This document shows, piece after piece, positions 42,278 to 49,810 of a stretch of DNA of 64,000 bases (positions are counted from its first letter, which is position 1; each line of letters begins with the position of its first letter). Source of the stretch: Mycolicibacterium peregrinum (GTDB lineage: Bacteria; Actinomycetota; Actinomycetes; Mycobacteriales; Mycobacteriaceae); contig NZ_LZSO01000035.1 in the NCBI RefSeq assembly GCF_001665785.1, forward strand, positions 62,001 to 126,000, in the 5' to 3' direction. The notes below the pieces were generated by a model that made no database searches, was not told where the DNA came from, and was given only the letters and a program-made list of their open reading frames with translations. The translations under genes and the position numbers were made by a program.

Positions 42278-43600
42278 TTGACCGCACAACAGAGCAACGC
42301 CGGACTGCGCATCCGTCTCGACGCCGGTCGCGACCGTGAGTTCCTGCAATCCTGGGCCGAATTGGCCGCCATCGGCGCCACCCCGGCCGGCGGTGTTGAA
42401 CGGCAGGCCGCCACCGCCGAGGACGGACAGATGCGGGAGTGGCTCTCGCAGTGGCTGATTCAGCGTGGGTTCACGGTGGAAGTGGACCGGGTCGGGAATC
42501 TGTTCGGGTTGTTGGAATTTCAGCCGGGCGCGCCCTACGTCTTGGTCGGGTCGCATCTCGACAGCCAGCCGCGCGGAGGCAAGTTCGACGGCGCCTATGG
42601 CGTTTTCGCCGGTGCGAGTGCCGCTGACCGCATCCGTCGTCAGGCTGCTGAATCCGGTGTGGCGCCGATGTACAACGTCGCCGTGGTGGACTGGTTCAAC
42701 GAGGAAGGCTCTCGGTTCAAGCCCTCGCTGATGGGCAGTGCGGTCTTCACCGGCGCCGCGGATCTCGAAGACACGCTCAACATCACCGATCAGGACGGCA
42801 TCACCGTCCGGGACGCACTGACCGCCATCAACAGCATCGGGAAAACGGATGTGTTCCCGGACGGTGACGTCACCCGCCGGCTGGCCGCCTACGCCGAGAT
42901 CCATATCGAGCAGGGCCGTGAACTGGAGAAGCACAACGTGTCCATCGGGTTGGTGGACCGCACCTGGGCAGCCAACAAGTACGAATTGAATGTCGTTGGC
43001 GCTCAGGGGCACACCGGCGCCACGGCGATCGACGACCGCCAGGATGCGCTGCTCGGAGCGGCGCTGATCGTGGTGGCGCTTCGCGACATCGCCGACGAGT
43101 TCGGCGAGGAGCTGCACACCAGCTGCGGGCAGTTGACCGTGCTGCCCAACTCTCCGGTGGTCGTACCGCGCGAGGTCCACATGCACCTGGACCTGCGTTC
43201 TGACAACGACGAGTTGCTCGCCGCCGCCGACGCCGCGCTGCGAAAGCGCATCGCCGAGGCCGAGATCCGGGCCAAGGTCAAGGTGGAGCACCGCAAGTCC
43301 CACGTCTGGCCCGGCCACCACTACCAGCCGGAAGGGGTGGAGCTGGCCCGCACCGTCGCCGACGATCTCGGCATGTCGAGCATGCTCGTGCAGACCCGCG
43401 CCGGCCACGACTCGACCAACATGAAGGAGATCGTCCCTTCGGTGATGCTGTTCGTTCCCAGCGTGGAAGGCATCTCGCACGCCGAGGCCGAATTCACCTC
43501 GGACGAAGACCTTTGCACCGGTGTGGATCTGCTCACCGAGACGCTGGCCCGCATGCTCGACGGCGCCTTGGACTCGGCCACTGCCAACCGCGTCCGCTGA
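42278..43600 (+). CDS. N-carbamoyl-L-amino-acid hydrolase / allantoate amidohydrolase family (M20)
   Basis: A 440-residue M20-family metal amidohydrolase. Metal ligands are H93 (GSHLDS), D104 (GKFDGAYGVFAG), E142/E143 (NEEGSRF), H209 (EIHIEQG) and a late His in GISHAEAEF. It would release CO2 and ammonia from N-carbamoyl amino acids made by the adjacent hydantoinase. The start is TTG 42278, decided by GGAGGAG at 42267-42273. Its 440 residues are somewhat longer than the usual 410-420. An allantoate substrate is an alternative. Confidence 0.9.
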   Translation: MTAQQSNAGLRIRLDAGRDREFLQSWAELAAIGATPAGGVERQAATAEDGQMREWLSQWLIQRGFTVEVDRVGNLFGLLEFQPGAPYVLVGSHLDSQPRGGKFDGAYGVFAGASAADRIRRQAAESGVAPMYNVAVVDWFNEEGSRFKPSLMGSAVFTGAADLEDTLNITDQDGITVRDALTAINSIGKTDVFPDGDVTRRLAAYAEIHIEQGRELEKHNVSIGLVDRTWAANKYELNVVGAQGHTGATAIDDRQDALLGAALIVVALRDIADEFGEELHTSCGQLTVLPNSPVVVPREVHMHLDLRSDNDELLAAADAALRKRIAEAEIRAKVKVEHRKSHVWPGHHYQPEGVELARTVADDLGMSSMLVQTRAGHDSTNMKEIVPSVMLFVPSVEGISHAEAEFTSDEDLCTGVDLLTETLARMLDGALDSATANRVR

Positions 43601-43638
43601 CGCGCAACCACAACCACAACCACAAATAGGAGACCAAC

Positions 43639-44427
43639 ATGGACCTGGGACTGCACGGCATGCGGGCACTGATCTCCGGTGCCAGCGACGGCATCGGGCT
43701 GGCCACTGCGGAGTTGCTGGCCGAAGAAGGTGCCGACGTGGCACTGGTGGCCCGTCGCGCGGACGCGCTGGACGAGGCCTGCACCTCGATCGCGGCCAGG
43801 ACCGGCGTCAAGGCCGTGTCCGTGGCAGCCGACCTCAGCGACAAGACGGTATTCGACTCGGTCGTCACCAACGTCGTCGACGAACTCGGCGGCCTGGACA
43901 TCCTGATCAACAACGCCGGCGCATCATCCTTCGGTGGGTTCGGTGACCTCACCGACGAACAGTGGGTCGCCGACATCAACCTCAAACTGTTCGGATTCAT
44001 CCGCATGACCCGGGCGGCGTTGCCGCACCTCCTCAAGAACGGCAACGGACGCATCGTCAACGTCGCGGGGAACTCCGGCAAGCAGGCGCTGGAGTACCAC
44101 ATGCCCGGGGCGGCCGCCAACGCCGCGATCCTGAACTTCAGCAAGTCGTTGTCACTTCAGGTCGGTGCCCAAGGCGTCATGATCAACACCGTCTGCCCGG
44201 GCCCGGTCCGGACCGCGCGTCTGGTCAAACAGTTCGCTGCCAACGCCAAGGACTGGGGCTGCACGCCCGAAGAAGCCGAGGAGCGCTACCTGGAGAACCT
44301 GCCGCTGTCCTACATCCCCAGCGCGCGCGACATCGCCTACTCGATCGTGTTCCTCGCCTCGCCTCGGGCCGCGTACTTGAACGGAACCACGATCACCAAC
44401 GACGGCGGAATCACCCGTGCCGTCTGA
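43639..44427 (+). CDS. Atypical short-chain dehydrogenase lacking the Tyr-Lys pair
   Basis: A 262-residue SDR-fold protein. The nucleotide motif is GASDGIG at 14-20 and NNAG at 91-94. In the active-site region, the YxxxK positions read G157-A-A-A-N161 (MPGAAANAAILNF), so catalytic Tyr and Lys appear to be missing; Y153 lies four residues earlier. It may use different chemistry or act only as a binding protein. Its place in the hydantoin operon suggests action on a ring-opening product. AATAGGAG precedes the start; an 11-bp overlap joins it to the next gene. Confidence 0.85.
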   Translation: MDLGLHGMRALISGASDGIGLATAELLAEEGADVALVARRADALDEACTSIAARTGVKAVSVAADLSDKTVFDSVVTNVVDELGGLDILINNAGASSFGGFGDLTDEQWVADINLKLFGFIRMTRAALPHLLKNGNGRIVNVAGNSGKQALEYHMPGAAANAAILNFSKSLSLQVGAQGVMINTVCPGPVRTARLVKQFAANAKDWGCTPEEAEERYLENLPLSYIPSARDIAYSIVFLASPRAAYLNGTTITNDGGITRAV

Positions 44428-45199
44428 GTTTCCGCGGCCGACGGCGTGGCGGGTGGCGAGGATCGGGATGATCGTGCCGTCGTCGAACACCTGCCTGGAA
44501 CCCACGACGTACCGGATGCTGGGGGAGCGGACCGACGTCAGTGTCCACTTCACCCGCATTCCGGTCGGCCGGGTAGGGCTCGACGGCACCTCCGACGCCC
44601 AGTTCGACACGGCCGCGATGGAAGCGGCGGCAGTCCTGCTGGCCACGGCCAACGTCGATGTGATCGCCTTCAACGGAACGGCGGGTTCATGGCTGGGGAC
44701 CGCGCATGATCGGGCGATCACCGACGCCATCACCACAAAGACCGGCGTGCGGGCGCTCACCAGCACGCAGGCCACCCTGGCGACATTCACGGCACTGGGC
44801 GTGCGCAACATCGGCCTGGTCACGCCCTACCCCGACGATATGAATGCCCGGATCGGCGAGTGCTACCGCGACGAGGGCATCACCGTGACGGCGGCGCATG
44901 GTTTTGGTCTCACCGAGACCGCCGATATCGGTCGGATACGAGGCGACGAGCTACTGGCGCCCACCAGGCTCGTTGCCCAAAGCGGACCCGACGCGGTCGC
45001 CTACGTCTGCACCAATCTGCACGGTGCCGATGCCGTCGAGGATGCCCGAGCCGAAATCGGCATCCCGGTGGTCGATTCGGTGGCGGTCACGCTCGCGGCG
45101 TGCCTTGCCATGGTGGGGGCCGGTCCGCTGAATCCGCGATGGGGGCTGGACCTGGCCGGGACCCTGGGGTTGACCAGTGGGACCGTTGCCCGACCCTGA
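44417..45199 (+). CDS. Asp/Glu racemase-superfamily protein, arylmalonate-decarboxylase-like
   Basis: A 260-residue protein of the aspartate/glutamate racemase superfamily, close to maleate isomerase and arylmalonate decarboxylase. It has one of the two family cysteines, C198 (VAYVCTNLHG); the other position is Gly87 in FNGTAGSW, as in arylmalonate decarboxylase, whose single cysteine suffices for decarboxylation. 'TALGVRNIGLVTPYPDDMN' matches the middle of that enzyme. In a hydantoin operon a racemase would be expected, but the missing cysteine argues against it. GTG start overlaps the SDR gene by 11 bp. Confidence 0.82.
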   Translation: MPSEFPRPTAWRVARIGMIVPSSNTCLEPTTYRMLGERTDVSVHFTRIPVGRVGLDGTSDAQFDTAAMEAAAVLLATANVDVIAFNGTAGSWLGTAHDRAITDAITTKTGVRALTSTQATLATFTALGVRNIGLVTPYPDDMNARIGECYRDEGITVTAAHGFGLTETADIGRIRGDELLAPTRLVAQSGPDAVAYVCTNLHGADAVEDARAEIGIPVVDSVAVTLAACLAMVGAGPLNPRWGLDLAGTLGLTSGTVARP

Positions 45200-46316
45200 G
45201 GAGGCCGACGGTCGGTGGCAGGTTCTCCTGGAGAGACTCGCCGGCATCGACGATGAACTCGCGGCCGAGTATCTCGAGCGGATCGACGGTGGCGCACGCT
45301 ACTACGACGGTGTCCCGGATGAGCACGATCTGAAAGACGCCGCCCGCAACGCGTTCCGATATCTTCTCGGGTGCCTGTTGGCCAGGCCGCTGTCCGCCGA
45401 GCTGATGGCCTTTCCGGCGCAAGTCGGGGCGCTGCGCGCCCGCCAGGGCATCGCGTTGGAGAACCTGAGCGCGGCGGTCCGAAACGACTTCCTCGTTGCG
45501 TGGTCGGCGTTGTTGCGTCTGGCCGACGACAGCGACATGGCTGTGCTCGCCATGCACGTCGGTCAACTGTGGACTGTGGTCGACGATTTCGCCGGTGCCA
45601 TTCAACGGGGCTACCTCGATGAGCGCCTGCAGATGGCGCGCACCGATGCCATCGAACAACAGCGAAGTCTCTCCGACTTGTTCTCGGAGGGTCCGAGTCC
45701 CACCGTGGTGCGCCGCGCAGCCGAGGTACTCGGCCTCGACGAGACGGCGTCCTACTGGGTCATGGGCGTCACCGACGAGGACGCGATCTCGACGGTGACC
45801 AGGCGGCTCGCAGGCTTCGGTGTGGTGGCGTTGGATCACACCAGCAAGGGCGTCACGCTGTTCCTCCTGTCTGCTCACAGCCGCTGGCCCGATGACGAGG
45901 CCCTGGCAGCCGACGTCCTGGCCGGCGTGGCAGGGGCGGTGGCACCCCGAACTGTTCTGTTACAGAACAGTTTCCAGTCCGCCACGACGGTGAGGATGCT
46001 TGCGCAGCTGGGGGTTGAGGGGACCACGCTCCGGCGTTCCTGGTCGCAGTTGTCGATTGCACAGCTGTGCACCGTGTTCGACGATCTGCGCAGCTACGTG
46101 GAAGCTCCGCTTGTCGCGATGAACGACCGCGACCTCCTGGTCGAGACCATGCTGGTATTCGCCGACAGCGGATCGGTGTCTGCCACGGCCGCCAAACTCT
46201 ATTGCCACCGCAACACGGTGCTCAATCGGATCCGGAAGTTCGAGGACGCCACCGGGATCAGCCTCCGCACACCTCGGGCGCAAGCCATGGTGCAACTGTG
46301 CCTATTGAAGTCATGA
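45177..46316 (+). CDS. PucR/CdaR-type regulator, paralogue 2
   Basis: A 379-residue regulator that is the same length class as, and strongly similar to, the divergent regulator at 39430-40575; the helix-turn-helix 'SVSATAAKLYCHRNTVLNRI' is nearly identical. It starts at GTG 45177, overlapping the previous gene by 23 bp, so it is part of the hydantoin operon. It lies directly upstream of the permease gene and its duplicated promoter. The two paralogues probably recognise the same or related palindromes, perhaps with different ligands. Confidence 0.85.
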   Translation: MGPLPDPEEADGRWQVLLERLAGIDDELAAEYLERIDGGARYYDGVPDEHDLKDAARNAFRYLLGCLLARPLSAELMAFPAQVGALRARQGIALENLSAAVRNDFLVAWSALLRLADDSDMAVLAMHVGQLWTVVDDFAGAIQRGYLDERLQMARTDAIEQQRSLSDLFSEGPSPTVVRRAAEVLGLDETASYWVMGVTDEDAISTVTRRLAGFGVVALDHTSKGVTLFLLSAHSRWPDDEALAADVLAGVAGAVAPRTVLLQNSFQSATTVRMLAQLGVEGTTLRRSWSQLSIAQLCTVFDDLRSYVEAPLVAMNDRDLLVETMLVFADSGSVSATAAKLYCHRNTVLNRIRKFEDATGISLRTPRAQAMVQLCLLKS

Positions 46317-46329
46317 GCCTGCGTAGGCG

Positions 46330-46400
46330 TGCGCAATTGTGCAGACGCACACTGTGTGAGCTGGATCGCGTTGCTCCGCGACTATGGGTGCAGCCATATT
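46330..46400 (+). promoter_or_regulatory. Permease promoter with operators (copy 2)
   Basis: CACAC-T-GTGTG (46348-46358) is a palindrome at the same distance from TTGCTC (46371-46376, 18 bp) and CTATGGG (46382-46388, 29 bp) as in copy 1. CATATT (46395-46400) would be a -10 box 18 bp after TTGCTC. A further near-palindrome TGCGCAATTGTGCA lies at 46330-46343. Confidence 0.6.
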
Positions 46401-46420
46401 GCCGCCCTAGCATTTTCGCT

Positions 46421-46450
46421 ATGACCAGCACCTACCAGAGGACCATATGA
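46421..46450 (+). CDS. Nine-codon leader, remnant of a hydantoinase N-terminus
   Basis: A short frame encoding MTSTYQRTI, whose stop overlaps the permease ATG (ATGA). It matches the first residues of the hydantoinase (MTTTYIR) and lies at the same place after a copy of the same promoter. It is probably a relic of promoter duplication that now couples translation to the permease; no peptide function is implied. Confidence 0.45.
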   Translation: MTSTYQRTI

Positions 46451-47832
46451 ACCCTTCAGTTCCTGCTGCCGCCACCGACACTGCGGCCGCGAAATCGCGT
46501 CGTCGACGCACGATCGTCGCGAGCATGGTCGGCACCACGATCGAGTGGTACGACTTCAACATCTACGGAGCCGTCGCCGCGCTGGCGTTCGGCAAGATCT
46601 TCTTCCCCGACGTGGACCCGGCGGCCGGAACTCTTTTGGCGCTGGCCACATTCGGAGTCGGGTTCGCTGCCCGCCCCATCGGTGGAATCATCTTCGGGCA
46701 CATCGGTGACCGGGTCGGGCGCAAGGCGGCCCTGATCGCCACCATCATGATGATGGGTGTCGCCACCGTGGCCATCGGCCTGCTGCCGACCTACGACTCC
46801 ATCGGCATCTGGGCCCCCATCCTGTTGGTGTTGTGTCGCCTGATTCAGGGCATCGGCCTCGGCGGCGAATGGGGCGGTGCCGTGCTGATGGTGGTGGAGC
46901 AGGACGAATCCGAGGACAGCCGGGGGCGTGCTGGCAGCTGGATGCAGTCCGCCTCACCCATGGGCTTTCTCTTGGCCACGGCCACTCTGGCGGCAGTGAG
47001 CGCGCTCGTGACCGAGGAACAGTTCATGTCCTGGGGCTGGCGTATCCCCTTCTTGCTCAGTGCGCCACTGGTGTTGGTGGGCCTGCTGATTCGGGTGAAG
47101 ATCATCGAATCCACCGTTTTCGTCCGAAATCAGCAGCAACTCAAAGACAAAGAGGTCAAGGCCCCGATCCTGCAGGTGTTGCGTCACGCACCGAAGATGA
47201 TCCTGCTCGTCGTGCTGCTCGGGCTGGGGCAGCAGGTCGCCTACTTCGTGATCAACGTGTTCTCGCTGTCCTACGTGACCCAGCACACCGACATCTCGAA
47301 GGCGACCGTCCTCAACGCCGTCGCGGTCGGCGCTGTGGTGCAACTTCTGTCGATTCTGTACTTCGGGCGCCTCAGCGACCGGGTGGGACGCCGTATTCCG
47401 TTCTTCATCGGCGCCATCGGGATGGCGGTGTGGGCCTTCGCGGTGTATCCGCTGATGGGTACCGGCAACTTTGCGCTGATGGTGCTGTCGGTGTCGGTCG
47501 CGATGGTGTTCCAGGGCGCGATGTACGGCGTTCTCGCAGCCTTCATCGCTGAGCTGTTCGACACCAGTTACCGCTACACCGGCGTCTCCCTGGGTTACAT
47601 GCTCATCGGCGTTGTGGGCGGTGGGTTCGCGCCGCTGATCGCGTCGTCGCTGTTGGACACGACCGGTTCGGTGACGTCGGTCGCGGTCTACATCTCGGCG
47701 TCATCCGTGTTGACGCTGATTGCTGCCTACTTCGCGCCGGAGACCTCGAAGCGCAACCTCGACAGCATCGGCAACAGCGGCACCGTCGAGCCCGCACCTC
47801 GGCACGGTGAGAGCGTGGCGCACATCGGGTAG
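46447..47832 (+). CDS. MHS-family (ShiA/ProP-like) MFS permease
   Basis: A 461-residue major facilitator of the metabolite:H+ symporter family. Signatures are 'GTTIEWYDFNIYGAVAAL' at the first helix, 'GHIGDRVGRKAAL' after helix 2, 'RLIQGIGLGGEWGGAVLM' in helix 4 and 'GRLSDRVGRR' later. It probably imports the hydantoin or ureide substrate. Its promoter duplicates the hydantoinase promoter, so the two should be co-regulated. A strong terminator follows 23 bp after the stop. Confidence 0.9.
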   Translation: MNPSVPAAATDTAAAKSRRRRTIVASMVGTTIEWYDFNIYGAVAALAFGKIFFPDVDPAAGTLLALATFGVGFAARPIGGIIFGHIGDRVGRKAALIATIMMMGVATVAIGLLPTYDSIGIWAPILLVLCRLIQGIGLGGEWGGAVLMVVEQDESEDSRGRAGSWMQSASPMGFLLATATLAAVSALVTEEQFMSWGWRIPFLLSAPLVLVGLLIRVKIIESTVFVRNQQQLKDKEVKAPILQVLRHAPKMILLVVLLGLGQQVAYFVINVFSLSYVTQHTDISKATVLNAVAVGAVVQLLSILYFGRLSDRVGRRIPFFIGAIGMAVWAFAVYPLMGTGNFALMVLSVSVAMVFQGAMYGVLAAFIAELFDTSYRYTGVSLGYMLIGVVGGGFAPLIASSLLDTTGSVTSVAVYISASSVLTLIAAYFAPETSKRNLDSIGNSGTVEPAPRHGESVAHIG

Positions 47833-47855
47833 GAATTCGGTTCGAATCACCCGCG

Positions 47856-47888
47856 AGTCAGGCCCCTTTCGAGGGGCCTGACTTGTTT
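47856..47888 (+). terminator. Terminator after the MHS permease
   Basis: AGTCAGGCCCC (47856-47866) pairs perfectly with GGGGCCTGACT (47873-47883) around TTTCGA, followed by TGTTT. It ends the hydantoin locus. Confidence 0.85.
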
Positions 47889-47975
47889 GACGGATCTCTG
47901 TCCAGGTCGGCATTGCGTCAGGACTTCTGCCCGGCGCGACGTGGTCGGCGAACACCCTCCTTCAGCCTTTTGGGT

Positions 47976-47988
47976 CATATTCATGATT
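47976..47988. promoter_or_regulatory. Motif shared with the tandem TetR promoter region
   Basis: CATATTCATGATT occurs here, 100 bp before the first gene of the CoA-catabolic operon, and again at 57162-57174 in front of the tandem TetR gene. It is AT-rich in a GC-rich setting, so it may be a half-site of a common regulator. Evidence is limited to the shared 13-mer. Confidence 0.35.
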
Positions 47989-48088
47989 TACCTTCGGTTT
48001 AAAACGCCAGGTCAAAGTCTTCTTGACGCATCAGCTGGATGAAGTTATCGTTCACAACATCATCGAAGTGAAGCGAGAGGATGCGGTT

Positions 48089-48913
48089 GTGACGGGACGG
48101 CTTGATGGAAAGGTCGCGCTGGTTTCGGGATCGGGGCGCGGGATCGGCCGCGCGGTCGCCGAAAAACTCGCTGCAGAAGGTGCTCGTGTCGTCATCAACG
48201 ACCTCGACGCCGAACCGGCCAAGGAGGTCGTCGCCGCGATCGAGGCCGCCGGCGGCCAGGCGACCGCCTGTGTCGGCAGCGTCACCGCGGCGGACTTCGC
48301 GGACCGCTTCGTCGCGACCGCGGTCGACACCTACGGCGGCCTGGACATCATTGTCAACAACGCCGGATACACGTGGGACAACGTCGTCCAGAAGATGACC
48401 GACCAGCAATGGGACGACATCATCGACGTGCACCTGACCGCGCCGTTCCGCATTCTGCGGGCTGCGCAGCCGGTCATCTCGGGTCTGGCCAAGAAGGAGA
48501 AGGCCGACGGCGGGCCGGTGTCGCGCCGTGCCATCGTGAACACCTCGTCCACTTCGGGTCTGCAGGGTAACCCGGGCCAGGTCAACTACTCCACGGCGAA
48601 GGCCGGGTTGATCGGCATGACCAAGACCCTGGCCAAGGAATGGGGCCGCTACAACGTCACCGTCAACGCCATCGCCTACGGCGTGATCAACACCCGGCTC
48701 ACCACGGTGACCACCGAGGAGAAAACCATCGACGTCGACGGCCGTGAGATCAAGGTCGGCGTCAACCCGGCGGTGTACGAGGCCGCGACCACCCAGATCG
48801 CGTTGGGTCGCGGTGGCAGCGTCGAGGAGGCCGCCGGCGCCGTGTACCTACTGTGCGCCCCGGAGTCGAGCTACATCACCGCGCAGACGCTGGTGTGCAG
48901 CGGCGGGCTGTGA
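48089..48913 (+). CDS. FabG-like short-chain dehydrogenase/reductase
   Basis: A 274-residue classical SDR. GSGRGIG at 14-20, NNAG at 90-93, catalytic S153/S154 area, Y167 and K171 (NYSTAKAG) are intact. An insertion around 205-230 (TTEEKTIDVDGREIKVGV) is typical of hydroxyacyl-CoA dehydrogenases of this type. It would oxidise a 3-hydroxyacyl-CoA. AGCGAGAGG at 48072-48080 picks the GTG at 48089 over upstream starts. It is first of an eight-gene operon and overlaps the crotonase gene by GTGA. Confidence 0.88.
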   Translation: MTGRLDGKVALVSGSGRGIGRAVAEKLAAEGARVVINDLDAEPAKEVVAAIEAAGGQATACVGSVTAADFADRFVATAVDTYGGLDIIVNNAGYTWDNVVQKMTDQQWDDIIDVHLTAPFRILRAAQPVISGLAKKEKADGGPVSRRAIVNTSSTSGLQGNPGQVNYSTAKAGLIGMTKTLAKEWGRYNVTVNAIAYGVINTRLTTVTTEEKTIDVDGREIKVGVNPAVYEAATTQIALGRGGSVEEAAGAVYLLCAPESSYITAQTLVCSGGL

Positions 48914-49779
48914 GTAACGAAGAACCGGCGAGCCATCGTCAACCGCCGGCCTACGAAGAGATCGACTACCGCTTCGACGATGGCGTCGCGGTCATCCGGT
49001 TCAATGCGCCGAAACGCCGAAATGCGTTGCGTAACCAGATGTTGCGTGACCTGTGGGAGGCGCTCGACATTGCCGACCGCGATCCCGCGGTCCGCGCCGT
49101 CGTCCTGACCGGTGCGGGCGATCACTTCTGCGTCGGGGCCGAGCTCACCGGACCCGACACCCTGCTCGAGGCACTCGAGGAGGACCGGGACGGGCATACC
49201 CCGACCGGTTATCGCGAGCCGGGTGGCCGGGTCAGCGAGCGACTGTTCGACATGCGCACCCCCGTCGTCGCGGCTGTCAACGGCGACGCCGTCGGCGGCG
49301 GGGCTTCCATCATGGCCGCCACCGACGTCCGGATCGCCGGTCAGCGGTCTCGGTTCGGTTTCGTGTTCACCCGGCGCGGGGTCGTTCCCGAGAGCGCCTC
49401 GTCGTGGTTCCTGCCGCGGCTGGTGGGCTTGACCCGGGCGACCGATTGGGTACTCAGTGGACGAGTGTTCGACGCCGCTGAAGCCTATGAGGCCGGGTTG
49501 CTGACCCGGGTCGTCGCGCCGGACGCCGTGTTGGACGAGGCGATGGCTTACGCCCGGGTGTTCGTCACCGAGACCTCACCGACCTCGGTCGCGCTGGCGC
49601 GCCGGCTCCTGGGCCGCAGCTGGGGACATGCGACACCACGGTCGGCCGCCGAGGACGAGTCGCGGGTCTATGCCAGTCGGCTGCGTTCGGAGGATGTGCA
49701 CGAAGGCGTCGTGTCATTCCTGGAACGTCGGCCCGCCGTATTTCCGCCGCTGGACGATCATCCCGCCGATCACTTCTGA
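48910..49779 (+). CDS. Crotonase-family protein lacking both classical hydratase Glu residues
   Basis: A 289-residue enoyl-CoA hydratase/isomerase-fold protein. The oxyanion-hole segments HFCVGAEL (72-79) and GDAVGGGAS (125-133) are present. Compared with classical hydratase, the two catalytic glutamate positions are S133 and F153; instead E161 lies in RGVVPESASSWF, a pattern seen in other crotonases that act as isomerases or unusual hydratases. It should act on a CoA ester made by the neighbouring ligase and dehydrogenase. GTGA overlap with the SDR gene. Confidence 0.87.
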   Translation: MSNEEPASHRQPPAYEEIDYRFDDGVAVIRFNAPKRRNALRNQMLRDLWEALDIADRDPAVRAVVLTGAGDHFCVGAELTGPDTLLEALEEDRDGHTPTGYREPGGRVSERLFDMRTPVVAAVNGDAVGGGASIMAATDVRIAGQRSRFGFVFTRRGVVPESASSWFLPRLVGLTRATDWVLSGRVFDAAEAYEAGLLTRVVAPDAVLDEAMAYARVFVTETSPTSVALARRLLGRSWGHATPRSAAEDESRVYASRLRSEDVHEGVVSFLERRPAVFPPLDDHPADHF

Positions 49780-49810
49780 ACCGCACCGCGACCTCAAGGA
49801 CAAGGTTCTC

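Noticed and set aside
43600..43632. Short tandem repeat with three copies of AACCAC before the SDR gene
   Set aside because: Only about 18 bp, no wider array; most likely chance or slippage without function.
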